From NCBI GenBank assembly GCA_964468405.1, contig CAYXTC010000017.1, positions 1 through 12,286 of the forward strand: a stretch of DNA of 12,286 bases. The letters run 5' to 3'. This document shows, piece by piece, positions 6,964 to 12,286 of this stretch. The stretch is from CAYXTC01 sp964468405 (GTDB lineage: Bacteria > Patescibacteriota > Minisyncoccia > Minisyncoccales > GWA2-38-27). The notes below the pieces were generated by a model that was given only the letters and a program-made list of their open reading frames with translations, was not told where the DNA came from and made no database searches. The stretch's first letter is position 1; each line of letters starts with the position of its first letter. Both the position numbers and the translations under genes were made by a program.

Positions 6964-7024
6964 CATTGGATCTGGACGCCAAGTTAAGGAGGAAACTCAT
7001 TATAACCGGCGTCCAGATCCAATG
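6964..7024. repeat. 17-bp perfect inverted repeat with 27-bp loop
   Basis: CATTGGATCTGGACGCC (6964-6980) is exactly complementary to GGCGTCCAGATCCAATG (7008-7024). GGG/CCC flanks extend the stem after a small bulge. On the minus strand the loop holds TTTCCTCCTTAAC, resembling the anti-Shine-Dalgarno end of 16S rRNA. On the plus strand it reads TAAGGAGG. No ORF crosses it and no T run follows, so it is neither a plain terminator nor a recognisable IS end. Confidence 0.85.
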
Positions 7025-7033
7025 TTCCCTTAA

Positions 7034-7059
7034 TAAAAAGCGTAGTTCAAAACTACGCT
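7034..7059 (-). terminator. Terminator-like hairpin just after a promoter
   Basis: On the minus strand AGCGTAGTT, TTG, AACTACGCT forms a perfect 9-bp hairpin followed by TTTT and ATT: a textbook intrinsic terminator. It starts only about four bases after the predicted start of the promoter at 7070-7098, so it could be a backup terminator for rplJL, a 5'-protecting hairpin, or the end of a very short RNA. Confidence 0.7.
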
Positions 7060-7062
7060 AGC

Positions 7063-7098
7063 ATATATTATCATAACAAATTATATATTTTGTGTCAA
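7063..7098 (-). promoter_or_regulatory. Sigma70-type promoter, TTGACA-N17-TATGAT
   Basis: TTGACA (7093-7098, minus strand), 17 bases, TATGAT (7070-7075); predicted start near 7063. It begins just past the T run of the rplL terminator. No protein gene starts within 400 bases, so its product is either untranslated RNA or a long leader of the fibre operon. Confidence 0.65.
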
Positions 7099-7104
7099 GA
7101 GATT

Positions 7105-7134
7105 AAACAAAAACACGGGCCACCAAAGCCCGTG
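7105..7134 (-). terminator. Intrinsic terminator of rplJL
   Basis: On the minus strand CACGGGC, a 7-base loop, GCCCGTG, then TTTTTGTTT. The 7-bp GC-rich stem starts about 23 bases after the rplL stop codon. Confidence 0.88.
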
Positions 7135-7156
7135 CTTTTAGCCTCTTCTTCGGTCC

Positions 7157-7708
7157 TTACTTCAGTTCTACTTTGGCTCCTGCTGCTTCGAATTTTTGCT
7201 TTAGTTCCTCTGCTTCTTCTTTCTTGGCGCCCTCTTTAATCACCTGGGGCTCGGATCCGGCTGCATCAACCAAATCCTTGGCTTCTTTCAGTCCCTTGCC
7301 GAGAGCGTCTCTTACCACTTTAATAACCTCTATCTTTTTGTCTCCGATTCCTTGCAGTTCAACATTGAACTCGCTCTTTTCTTCTTCTCCGCCTGCTTCC
7401 CCTCCGCCTGCTGCGGGCGAGATAGCTGCGGCAGGAGCTGCGGCGGAAACACCGAATTTCTTTTCTAAAATTTTAACTAATTCCGCCAAATCTAAAACAG
7501 AAAGCTGCTCTATCTTTTCTACAAGATCTTTGAACTTCTCAGGAACCTCTACCTCCTCTTCTGCTTTCTCTTCAACTTTTTCTTCTTTCTTGGGTTCTTC
7601 CTTGGAGGGCTCTTCTTTGGGAGCTTCTTCCTCTTCGGGCTTTTCTTTTTGTTCTGCCTCCTCCTGAGGTTGTTCTTCTTTTTTTTGTTCTTCTTTTTCT
7701 TCTACCAT
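7157..7708 (-). CDS. rplL: 50S ribosomal protein L7/L12 with acidic N-terminal extension
   Basis: 183 aa against about 120-130 for ordinary L7/L12. Residues 57-88 are the dimerisation helices (EKIEQLSVLDLAELVKILEK), 89-112 the Ala/Gly/Glu hinge, and 113-183 the factor-binding C-terminal domain with the diagnostic GLKEAKDLV (139-147) and the ending FEAAGAKVELK. Residues 1-56 are an added low-complexity Glu/Lys/Pro segment (for example EEAPKEEPSKEEPKKEEKVE). No ATG, GTG or TTG near residue 57 offers a shorter start, and the ATG at 7708 is only two bases after the rplJ stop, so the extension is encoded. It forms the stalk that recruits translation factors, bound through L10. The segment could be a disordered arm; its function is unknown. 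Confidence 0.95.
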   Translation of the reverse strand: MVEEKEEQKKEEQPQEEAEQKEKPEEEEAPKEEPSKEEPKKEEKVEEKAEEEVEVPEKFKDLVEKIEQLSVLDLAELVKILEKKFGVSAAAPAAAISPAAGGGEAGGEEEKSEFNVELQGIGDKKIEVIKVVRDALGKGLKEAKDLVDAAGSEPQVIKEGAKKEEAEELKQKFEAAGAKVELK

Positions 7709-7710
7709 AA

Positions 7711-8226
7711 TTATTTATCCTCTATGGCGCAAAGCACATAGACTAATGACCTTATATTCCCCTGAAGCACGTTCACAAAACCTGACAGGGGGTTGGAAAT
7801 ACTTCCCACGACCTTTGCCAAAAGCTCCTCTCTGGAGGGTATCTTGGCTAAATTTATTACTTCTTCTGGGTTAATAAATTTGCTTTCGTAAAGTCCGCCT
7901 AATATTTTTAAGTTCTTGTTTTCTTTGCTAAAATTATATGCTGTCTTCGCAGGAGAAATCACATCTTCGTATCCTAAAATTAAGGCTGCCTGCCCTTCTA
8001 GGTTTTGAGCATCCAGATCAATCTTTTTTTCGGAAAAAGCCCTATTTATTAGGGTTTTTTTTACTACTGAAAGTTCGCAGTCTTTCTCTTTTAATCTTGC
8101 TCTTAGATCAAAGAGGTCTGAAGCGGCCAGCCCCTCAATACCAACAAAAACCGTAGCCTCTTGCTTTTCAAGGCCCTCTTTTAATCTTTTAATAATCTCT
8201 TGTTTTTGTTCTCTTGTTATCGCCAT
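7711..8226 (-). CDS. rplJ: 50S ribosomal protein L10
   Basis: 171 aa, normal length. Family features: MAITREQKQEIIKRLKEGLE at the start, VFVGIEGLAASDLFDLRARL, then LSVVKKTLINRAF (rRNA-binding half), and a C-terminal helical region (PSREELLAKVVGSISNPLSGFVNVLQ) that docks L7/L12 dimers. It anchors the L7/L12 stalk to 23S rRNA. It is co-transcribed with rplL two bases downstream. The ATG follows the T run of a leader terminator almost directly, with no Shine-Dalgarno, so expression is governed by the L10 leader structure upstream. Confidence 0.96.
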   Translation of the reverse strand: MAITREQKQEIIKRLKEGLEKQEATVFVGIEGLAASDLFDLRARLKEKDCELSVVKKTLINRAFSEKKIDLDAQNLEGQAALILGYEDVISPAKTAYNFSKENKNLKILGGLYESKFINPEEVINLAKIPSREELLAKVVGSISNPLSGFVNVLQGNIRSLVYVLCAIEDK

Positions 8227-8229
8227 AAT

Positions 8230-8323
8230 AAAAATGCTGTCACCGAAGACAGCACAAGGGTTTCACCCCTATCGCCATTGCCTGGGCAGGTTTTACTCCT
8301 TAGGGATACCTGCTGTCTTCGGT
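8230..8323 (-). promoter_or_regulatory. L10 leader with competing antiterminator and terminator hairpins
   Basis: On the minus strand ACCGAAGACAGCA (8323-8311) pairs perfectly with TGCTGTCTTCGGT (8254-8242), closing the typical ribosomal L10 leader with internal stems GCAGGT/ACCTGC and AGGG/CCCT. The 3' arm of that stem also begins a second hairpin, TGCTGT/ACAGCA (8254-8249 with 8240-8235), followed by TTTTT: an intrinsic terminator ending just before rplJ. The two structures exclude each other. The GCAGGT/ACCTGC stem overlaps the 5' arm and could act as anti-antiterminator. Binding by L10-L12 would then tune transcription of rplJL. Confidence 0.85.
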
Positions 8324-8333
8324 CAATTATTTA

Positions 8334-8369
8334 TGCTCTTATCTTAATCTCTTAATCTCTTTTTGTCAA
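8334..8369 (-). promoter_or_regulatory. Promoter of rplJL, TTGACA-N17-TAAGAT
   Basis: TTGACA (8364-8369, minus strand), 17-base spacer, TAAGAT (8341-8346); predicted start near 8334, about 11 bases before the L10 leader stem. The -35 lies five bases past the stop of the preceding gene, with no terminator between, so some read-through is possible. Confidence 0.75.
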
Positions 8370-8373
8370 GAAC

Positions 8374-9537
8374 TTAATAAACCTCGACGCAAATTAGCCT
8401 CTGGTCATCGCCACAGTATTTCCCCCAACCTGTTACAAAGTTGTCTTCTTTGGAAACGCCCGTAGCAAAAGCCCCAACCGCTACAGCCTCTGTGGATTCT
8501 CCGCCGGGAGTAAAGCAGGTTGGGAAATCCCCTCCTATTTCTCCTTGGGGGATGGGATAGCCCTCTGCAAATCTTCCTCCATTGGTCCAGTTCTGACAAG
8601 TGCTGGTAAAGCTATACTTTTCGGACAACTTTACGTTCATGCTCCCTACAACAGAAGTAATAGAAATACAATTCTTCTTACTTTTGCTGTTTAGTCTTCC
8701 TAACCAAGATTCGGAAAGTTTATCGTAAAAATCATCGCTCATTTTTTCCTGGTTCAGAGACAAGGGATCTGAAAGTTTGCTTATAAAAGAATCTAAGTTG
8801 TTCCCGAGAAGGCGATGACAGGTTGCCCCCCTTATGAGGGTGGCATCGGGTTTGGCTATTACGTAAGCCCCCTCTTCTTCCTGCATGCTGTTTTTGATTC
8901 GAGTGACTGCCACCTCTTCTTCCGCTTCTCCGCCGAGAAGCGCCTTCCAGGTGCCTTGATATCCCATTCTTTCTGCTGCTGCCTGGCATTTTCGGTCCGC
9001 ACCCTCTAATCCTCCGAGGTCTCCTGTAAACTTCTCCTCGGTTATAAATACCCTTCTAACGTGAGGAAGATCGCTGGGCGAATACGGCCATTCTTCTTCG
9101 ATAGCAAGGTCGTTACAAGTAGCCAACTCCGGATAAGTGATCACAAAGGCGCTACTTGTATAGTCTAGTTCGTTCCCTTTGCGCCATGGGTATTCAAAAA
9201 CTGCGATCCAATAATCGTCTCCGTATTCTTGGCCGGGATGAATTTTCCAGTCATACTTTTCAGCACCGGCTGGGACATTCTTTGCTATCCACTTTGGCTC
9301 CCCTCCTTTATAGAGGACTATCCCCACCTTGTCTACTCCGCCTGCCTCCCAAGTTATTTGATGTGTCTTTCCGATTTCCAGTTCCATCCCTCCCCGAGGA
9401 TAAACTATTTCTACTTTCTTGGTAAATTGACTAAAGAAAAGATAGAAAATAAAAGCAAAAGTTATTATAACGGCAAAGATTATAATATATATTAATGCTT
9501 TTTCTAAAGTAATCTTTTGAAAAAAAGAGTTTGGCAT
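8374..9537 (-). CDS. Membrane-anchored surface protein: Kre9-like Ig domain plus DUF1554-like domain
   Basis: 387 aa. A single N-terminal TM helix (about 14-36) acts as uncleaved anchor. Residues 42-135 form a Kre9/KNH-type Ig domain (VEIVYPRGGMELEIGKTHQI, then TWEAGGVDKVGIVLYK and the ending SSAFVITYP). Residues 140-387 resemble DUF1554/endostatin-like, C-type-lectin-fold domains of secreted bacterial proteins: RRVFITEEKFTGDLGGLEGA, DRKCQAAAERMGYQGTWKAL, a Cys-containing core, NWTNGGRFAEGY, and the ending DDQRLICVEVY. This architecture suggests ligand or matrix binding at the cell surface. It begins one base after the stop of the 218-aa gene, so the two are surely co-expressed. Ligand and role are unknown. 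The Ig domain resembles the one in the stalk protein of the fibre operon. Confidence 0.82.
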   Translation of the reverse strand: MPNSFFQKITLEKALIYIIIFAVIITFAFIFYLFFSQFTKKVEIVYPRGGMELEIGKTHQITWEAGGVDKVGIVLYKGGEPKWIAKNVPAGAEKYDWKIHPGQEYGDDYWIAVFEYPWRKGNELDYTSSAFVITYPELATCNDLAIEEEWPYSPSDLPHVRRVFITEEKFTGDLGGLEGADRKCQAAAERMGYQGTWKALLGGEAEEEVAVTRIKNSMQEEEGAYVIAKPDATLIRGATCHRLLGNNLDSFISKLSDPLSLNQEKMSDDFYDKLSESWLGRLNSKSKKNCISITSVVGSMNVKLSEKYSFTSTCQNWTNGGRFAEGYPIPQGEIGGDFPTCFTPGGESTEAVAVGAFATGVSKEDNFVTGWGKYCGDDQRLICVEVY

Positions 9538-9538
9538 T

Positions 9539-10195
9539 TTATATTTCTCCGCCGGCCTCCTCTTCTTTTAGGCTGGAACACGGAGGATTAATTTTTTTTA
9601 TTATCTCTTGCTTAATTTCTTTTCTGGCTTTTGCGCCGTAATCTTGGTTAGGAGTCCAAATAATTGCTAGATAAAGCCCCTCTTTTATGGTATCACAGTT
9701 TGCCGCCCAGCACTGATAATCTTCCCTGGAATAAAGCTCGCTGTACCCGTCGGTCTCGTCAACCCCTAAAATCTTATTCTGCCCCCCCGTTTTGCAAACT
9801 ACGGCATAAAGAGCCGGATAGTTAATGACAGATCTTTCTTCCCAGGAATGAGGGCCGTCAAAATAATAACCTCCTATTTCTATCGCTTCTTTGGAGGGTG
9901 GAAAATTAATAGCGGGAGAGGAGGGCATTTCCCCAGCTGACATCCCCGGCTTAAAAACGTCCCCTCTCTTTAAAAGATAAGTTACTCCGTAAAAAACAGC
10001 CACTACCACCAAAAGTATTAAAAAAGAGAAAAAGCCCGTTAACAGCATCTTCCTTCCCTTCTCTCTTTTTACGAGATCGTTCCCAGCCCTTAAAAGGGTG
10101 ATGCCGGCGATAATAAAGATTACAAAAACTACTAAAAAGAAAAAGGCAAACACTATTAAGGGAAGATTGGCTATGATATCAAACTCGTTGTTCAT
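9539..10195 (-). CDS. Two-TM membrane protein of unknown function
   Basis: 218 aa, family not recognised. Two hydrophobic helices (about 12-35 and 49-71), separated by a short basic loop (LVKREKGRKM), place both termini outside by the positive-inside rule. The C-terminal 145 residues are predicted extracytoplasmic, with three Cys (CKTGG, CWAANC) that could form disulfides and a later PPCSS. The start at 10195 overlaps the stop of a tiny upstream ORF in an ATGA arrangement. It is tightly coupled to the following surface protein (one base between stop and start), so the two probably act together at the envelope. Confidence 0.8.
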   Translation of the reverse strand: MNNEFDIIANLPLIVFAFFFLVVFVIFIIAGITLLRAGNDLVKREKGRKMLLTGFFSFLILLVVVAVFYGVTYLLKRGDVFKPGMSAGEMPSSPAINFPPSKEAIEIGGYYFDGPHSWEERSVINYPALYAVVCKTGGQNKILGVDETDGYSELYSREDYQCWAANCDTIKEGLYLAIIWTPNQDYGAKARKEIKQEIIKKINPPCSSLKEEEAGGEI

Positions 10196-10242
10196 AGAGA
10201 ATTAATTATTTTCTGAGCGAAATCTTTTGCCGCCTCGTCCAT
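10192..10242 (-). CDS. Possible 16-aa ORF translationally coupled to the 218-aa gene
   Basis: ATG at 10242 encodes MDEAAKDFAQKIINSL, and its TGA overlaps the next ATG as ATGA. An in-frame TTG would add six residues. The peptide is a plausible amphipathic helix. Its value may be to deliver ribosomes to a start that lacks a Shine-Dalgarno. A second, out-of-frame ATG at 10270 (22 codons) competes for the same transcript start. Coding status is uncertain. Confidence 0.35.
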   Translation of the reverse strand: MDEAAKDFAQKIINSL

Positions 10243-10271
10243 ATCGCTGCTCCTCGGCAATCTTGGACATC

Positions 10272-10306
10272 TTTATCTATTATACCAATTATCAAAAATA
10301 CCTCAA
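10272..10306 (-). promoter_or_regulatory. Promoter of the 218-aa / 387-aa gene pair
   Basis: On the minus strand TTGAGG (10301-10306), 16 bases, and an extended -10 TGG-TATAAT (10279-10284); predicted start near 10272. It overlaps the stop codon of the decayed metallopeptidase gene, so the pair is separable from the regulator operon. Confidence 0.6.
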
Positions 10307-10909
10307 CGAATATTATTATTGTTAACTTCGTTCAGGGCAATCTCTATAACAGATTCTGAAACTCCGAAAACTTTTGAAAGAGGTATTGCGAGATAAGAGT
10401 CTAAGGTTTTGGCGTCTACTTTTTCTAAAGAAATCCTGTTTCCGATTCTCTTCGTCCGCTTCTCTCTTTCAACAATCAGAACATTTCTCGGGACGAGCAG
10501 ATAACTCGCAAAGTTAGCCTAGGCCTCAAGGTAACCGTAGTGGTCTCGACTAATTCCAGACATCAAATTATAGAAATCATCAACAGTCTCCACGTTTCGA
10601 GTGTAATATAGATCTTTGTGCAAAACAAAATGCCCTATCTCGTGGGCAAAAGAAAATCTTAATCTGTTCCGGTAACGCTCTGTCTTTATCAACATAGATC
10701 GACTTCCAATTAGAAAAGATTAAAGCGTCTGTATCACACCTTTCCTGGAGTTTAACCACAGGAATAACGTCCATTTTCAGTCTCAGGTCTATAATGTTTT
10801 CTATATCAACTGGCACATTGTCGTCCCATAGTTTTTCTCTGAAAGAATCTGCCTTTCGTTTTATCGTCCTGTTGTTTAAAAAAGGAATATTTATTTTTTT
10901 CGAAGCCAT
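10303..10909 (-). pseudogene. Broken ImmA/IrrE-family metallopeptidase
   Basis: The N-terminal half is open from ATG 10909 (a TTG lies just before) through KADSFREKL, VDIENIIDLRLKMDVIPV and WKSIYVDKD. Near 10681 a one-base-type frameshift occurs: the family continues in another frame as RYRNRLRFSFAHEIGHFVLH, containing the zinc-protease motif HEIGH. In that frame, LEAxANFASYLLVP is broken by a TAG at about 10520-10522 where the family usually has Gln (CAG to TAG). Coding resemblance then resumes and runs to a TGA at 10303. Two independent lesions argue for true decay rather than one sequencing error. Without the frameshift repair, the product would be 109 aa and lack the active site. Intact relatives cleave or control a partner XRE repressor; that partner gene is directly upstream, six bases away. 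Confidence 0.85.
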
Positions 10910-10915
10910 CAAACT

Positions 10916-11278
10916 CTAGGATTTCCTTATAGTTTCTATCAACTTATCTATCTCTTTTTTTGTTGGTTTTCTGTTTCTTACCGTTCTGAAAAAAGCAGGA
11001 AGGTATTCTGCTGCGTTGCTTCGTGATAGAATATCTTCTGGAATTATCCCTTGGGCCACCTTGGCTTCGTCAATAAACTCCTGTTTCTTTTCTTTAGAAA
11101 GACCCAAGACTCTTCCCCATTTTCTCAAAACCTCCTCACTCGAGGGGGGTGAAATTATTCCTCTCTCTATTTTACTCCAATTGCTTGGATCGTAGTCTAG
11201 TAATTTACAGATTTTTCTCAAGCTAAATCCTTTCTCAATTCTTTTTTCTTTTAATTTTTCTCCAAATCTTTTAGGCAT
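10916..11278 (-). CDS. XRE-family helix-turn-helix regulator
   Basis: 120 aa. Residues 6-62 form a Cro/CI-type HTH: FGEKLKEKRIEKGFSLRKIC, then LLDYDPSNWSKIERGIISPP, in which S-N-W-S-K-I-E-R-G is the classic recognition-helix pattern. The rest is helical and ends LIETIRKS. It is followed six bases later by the ATG of an ImmA/IrrE gene, the usual XRE-peptidase pair seen in stress responses and mobile-element switches. A palindrome in its own promoter suggests autorepression. The regulator is intact while its peptidase partner is broken, so it may now be locked in one state or have taken on another role. Confidence 0.9.
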   Translation of the reverse strand: MPKRFGEKLKEKRIEKGFSLRKICKLLDYDPSNWSKIERGIISPPSSEEVLRKWGRVLGLSKEKKQEFIDEAKVAQGIIPEDILSRSNAAEYLPAFFRTVRNRKPTKKEIDKLIETIRKS

Positions 11279-11285
11279 GGCTTAT

Positions 11286-11331
11286 GGGGGTTACTTTTTT
11301 TGTGGTTTCGTTTTACCACAGCCAAACCCCC
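11286..11331. promoter_or_regulatory. Nested palindromic operator of the XRE gene
   Basis: Inner dyad TGTGGT (11301-11306) and ACCACA (11315-11320), 8 bases apart. Outer dyad GGGGGTT (11286-11292) and AACCCCC (11325-11331). All arms match perfectly. The inner dyad covers the -10 and start site, where a Cro/CI-type dimer would block transcription. Confidence 0.65.
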
Positions 11332-11337
11332 TGTCAA
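11303..11337 (-). promoter_or_regulatory. Promoter of the XRE regulator
   Basis: TTGACA (11332-11337, minus strand), 16 bases, then an extended -10 TGG-TAAAAC (11310-11315); predicted start near 11303, about 25 bases before the ATG. The element lies just past the mltG stop, with no terminator between, and overlaps the palindromic operator. Confidence 0.6.
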
Positions 11338-11349
11338 TACCCACTAAGC

Positions 11350-12286
11350 CTATTTCAAATATCTGGCTTTTGCCCTGTTGTGTTCTTGAAGGGTATTGCT
11401 GAAAACGGTTTCTCCTCCAGGGGTAGATAAGTAATACCAGTAACTGCTTTCTTCGGGGTTTAAAGAGGCTTCAATGCTTTCTAGGCCGGGATTGCAAATA
11501 GGACCCAGGGGCAAGCCCCTGTACTTGTAGGTGTTAAAAAGGGAGTCGATTTCTGTTTCTCTCTTAGAGACTTTGGTGGTCTTCTTTCCTGTTACATACA
11601 CAATGCTAGCGTCTACCTGAAGAGGCATGCCAACCTCTAGTCTTTTCCATAGGATACCAGAAACCAGTTTTTTATCTTCCTCCCCCCTTACCTCTTTTTC
11701 TATTAAGGAAGCCATAGTAAGTATCTCAAAAAGAGTTTCTTCGCGGGAACCAACTTCATCTTTAATTTCGGTATATACTTTTTTATCAAAATTATCCAAA
11801 ACCCTTAAAACAAAATCCTCCACTCCTTCACCAGGCAAAATTTCGTAAGTGTCAGGGAAAAGATATCCTTCCAGGCCCACTTTATCAGATTTTTCAGAAA
11901 GAAAAGGAAGGTTAAGGTTTTTGGGCTCGGGGAGGTCTTCCGCTTTAGAATAGTCAATAGCCGGAAATCCCACCAATTCAAACAGTTCCTCTGCCTGGGC
12001 TATGCCCTTTCCTTCCAGATGCCACCCCAAATCTCTTAGATTCCATCCTTCAATAATGGTTATTTCTTTTTTAACCACGGCACCCTCTACCATTTTCTCG
12101 ACAATCTCAGGAATGGTCATTGAGGGACTCAGATTATACTCTCCTGCCTTAAGGTCTTCTTGGGCCTCCTTAGTTAAAACATAAATCCTAAAAAAGGGAG
12201 CCCACTTAATAATCCCTTGCTCCTGAAGGGTTTGGGCGATCTCTCTGCCTCCCATTCCTTTTCCGATCGCTATTCTTTTAGTTTCT
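11350..12286 (-). CDS. mltG: Endolytic murein transglycosylase MltG (N-terminus outside the window)
   Basis: The frame stays open to the window edge (residues ETKRIAIGKG precede the first Met at 12255), so this is a 5'-truncated gene. About 312 residues are visible, and the N-terminal membrane anchor is missing. YceG/MltG landmarks: GWNLRDLGWHLEGKG, GLEGYLFPDTY, LTMASLIEKEV with the likely catalytic Glu (residue 186 counted from Met 12255), LWKRLEVGMPLQVDASIVY, YKYRGLPLGPICNPG, and the ending FSNTLQEHNRAKARYLK. The enzyme cleaves nascent glycan strands at the outer face of the membrane and sets their length. All visible motifs are intact. No linked division genes are visible. Confidence 0.95.
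   Translation of the reverse strand, partial: ETKRIAIGKGMGGREIAQTLQEQGIIKWAPFFRIYVLTKEAQEDLKAGEYNLSPSMTIPEIVEKMVEGAVVKKEITIIEGWNLRDLGWHLEGKGIAQAEELFELVGFPAIDYSKAEDLPEPKNLNLPFLSEKSDKVGLEGYLFPDTYEILPGEGVEDFVLRVLDNFDKKVYTEIKDEVGSREETLFEILTMASLIEKEVRGEEDKKLVSGILWKRLEVGMPLQVDASIVYVTGKKTTKVSKRETEIDSLFNTYKYRGLPLGPICNPGLESIEASLNPEESSYWYYLSTPGGETVFSNTLQEHNRAKARYLK

Noticed and set aside
6981..7007. GGAGGAAAC on the plus strand as part of an RNase P RNA, or the region as tmRNA
   Set aside because: The rest of the RNase P core is absent, and no tRNA-like end or tag ORF for tmRNA is found on either strand.
7173..7667. Long plus-strand Ser/Ala-rich ORF opposite rplL
   Set aside because: It is the complement of a Glu/Lys-rich gene with strong codon bias; no start signal or family resemblance.
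10202..10270. 22-codon ORF starting two bases after the predicted transcription start
   Set aside because: It has a basic, unstructured composition and lies out of frame with the better-placed 16-codon ORF that overlaps the next start; no support beyond an open frame.
10520..10522. TAG in the metallopeptidase as a recoded sense codon
   Set aside because: Other genes here use TAG as a normal stop (for example at 2032, 10916 and 11350), and the gene also has an independent frameshift.

Overview
The window is an AT-rich, gene-dense bacterial segment. Small proteins, start codons mostly without a Shine-Dalgarno sequence, near-leaderless promoters, many lineage-specific membrane or surface proteins and an oddly extended L7/L12 suggest a Patescibacteria/CPR (Parcubacteria-like) genome, probably a metagenome assembly because it holds a 100-N scaffold gap. 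This placement is inference: no 16S gene or other decisive marker is present.

Layout, left to right. A truncated tRNA-Val(CAC) gene (minus) and a 632-aa membrane protein (plus; PP2C-like domain, one TM helix, coiled coil, beta-propeller-like C-terminus) diverge from back-to-back promoters. Everything after 2024 is on the minus strand, so it is described here in transcription order from the right edge. The window opens with the 5'-truncated end of mltG (12286-11350). Next comes an XRE-type regulator with a nested palindromic operator, followed by an ImmA/IrrE metallopeptidase gene destroyed by a frameshift and a nonsense codon. A new promoter drives a tiny coupled ORF, a 218-aa two-TM protein and a 387-aa membrane-anchored protein with a Kre9/KNH-like Ig domain and a DUF1554-like (endostatin/lectin-fold) domain. 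rplJ-rplL follows, with an L10 leader containing a terminator and a competing antiterminator stem.

After the rplL terminator lie about 520 bp without a protein gene but rich in RNA-type signals: two good sigma70-type promoters, a terminator-like hairpin, a 17-bp perfect inverted repeat, three short mutually exclusive pairing segments and a strong intrinsic terminator. This region leads into a four-gene surface-fibre operon: a TasA/camelysin-like protein (342 aa), a SipW/ER-type Ser-His signal peptidase (171 aa), a second TasA-like protein with an Ig-like domain and a 31-residue Glu/Pro-rich tandem repeat stalk interrupted by the assembly gap, and a secreted, membrane-anchored FN3-like protein (424 aa). 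The natural reading is a dedicated signal peptidase that matures two SipW-type fibre or stalk subunits, with the last protein serving as anchor or assembly partner.

Most notable: the fibre operon with its leader region, the repeat stalk whose length the assembly could not resolve, the L7/L12 extension, the L10 attenuator, and the decayed XRE-ImmA pair.
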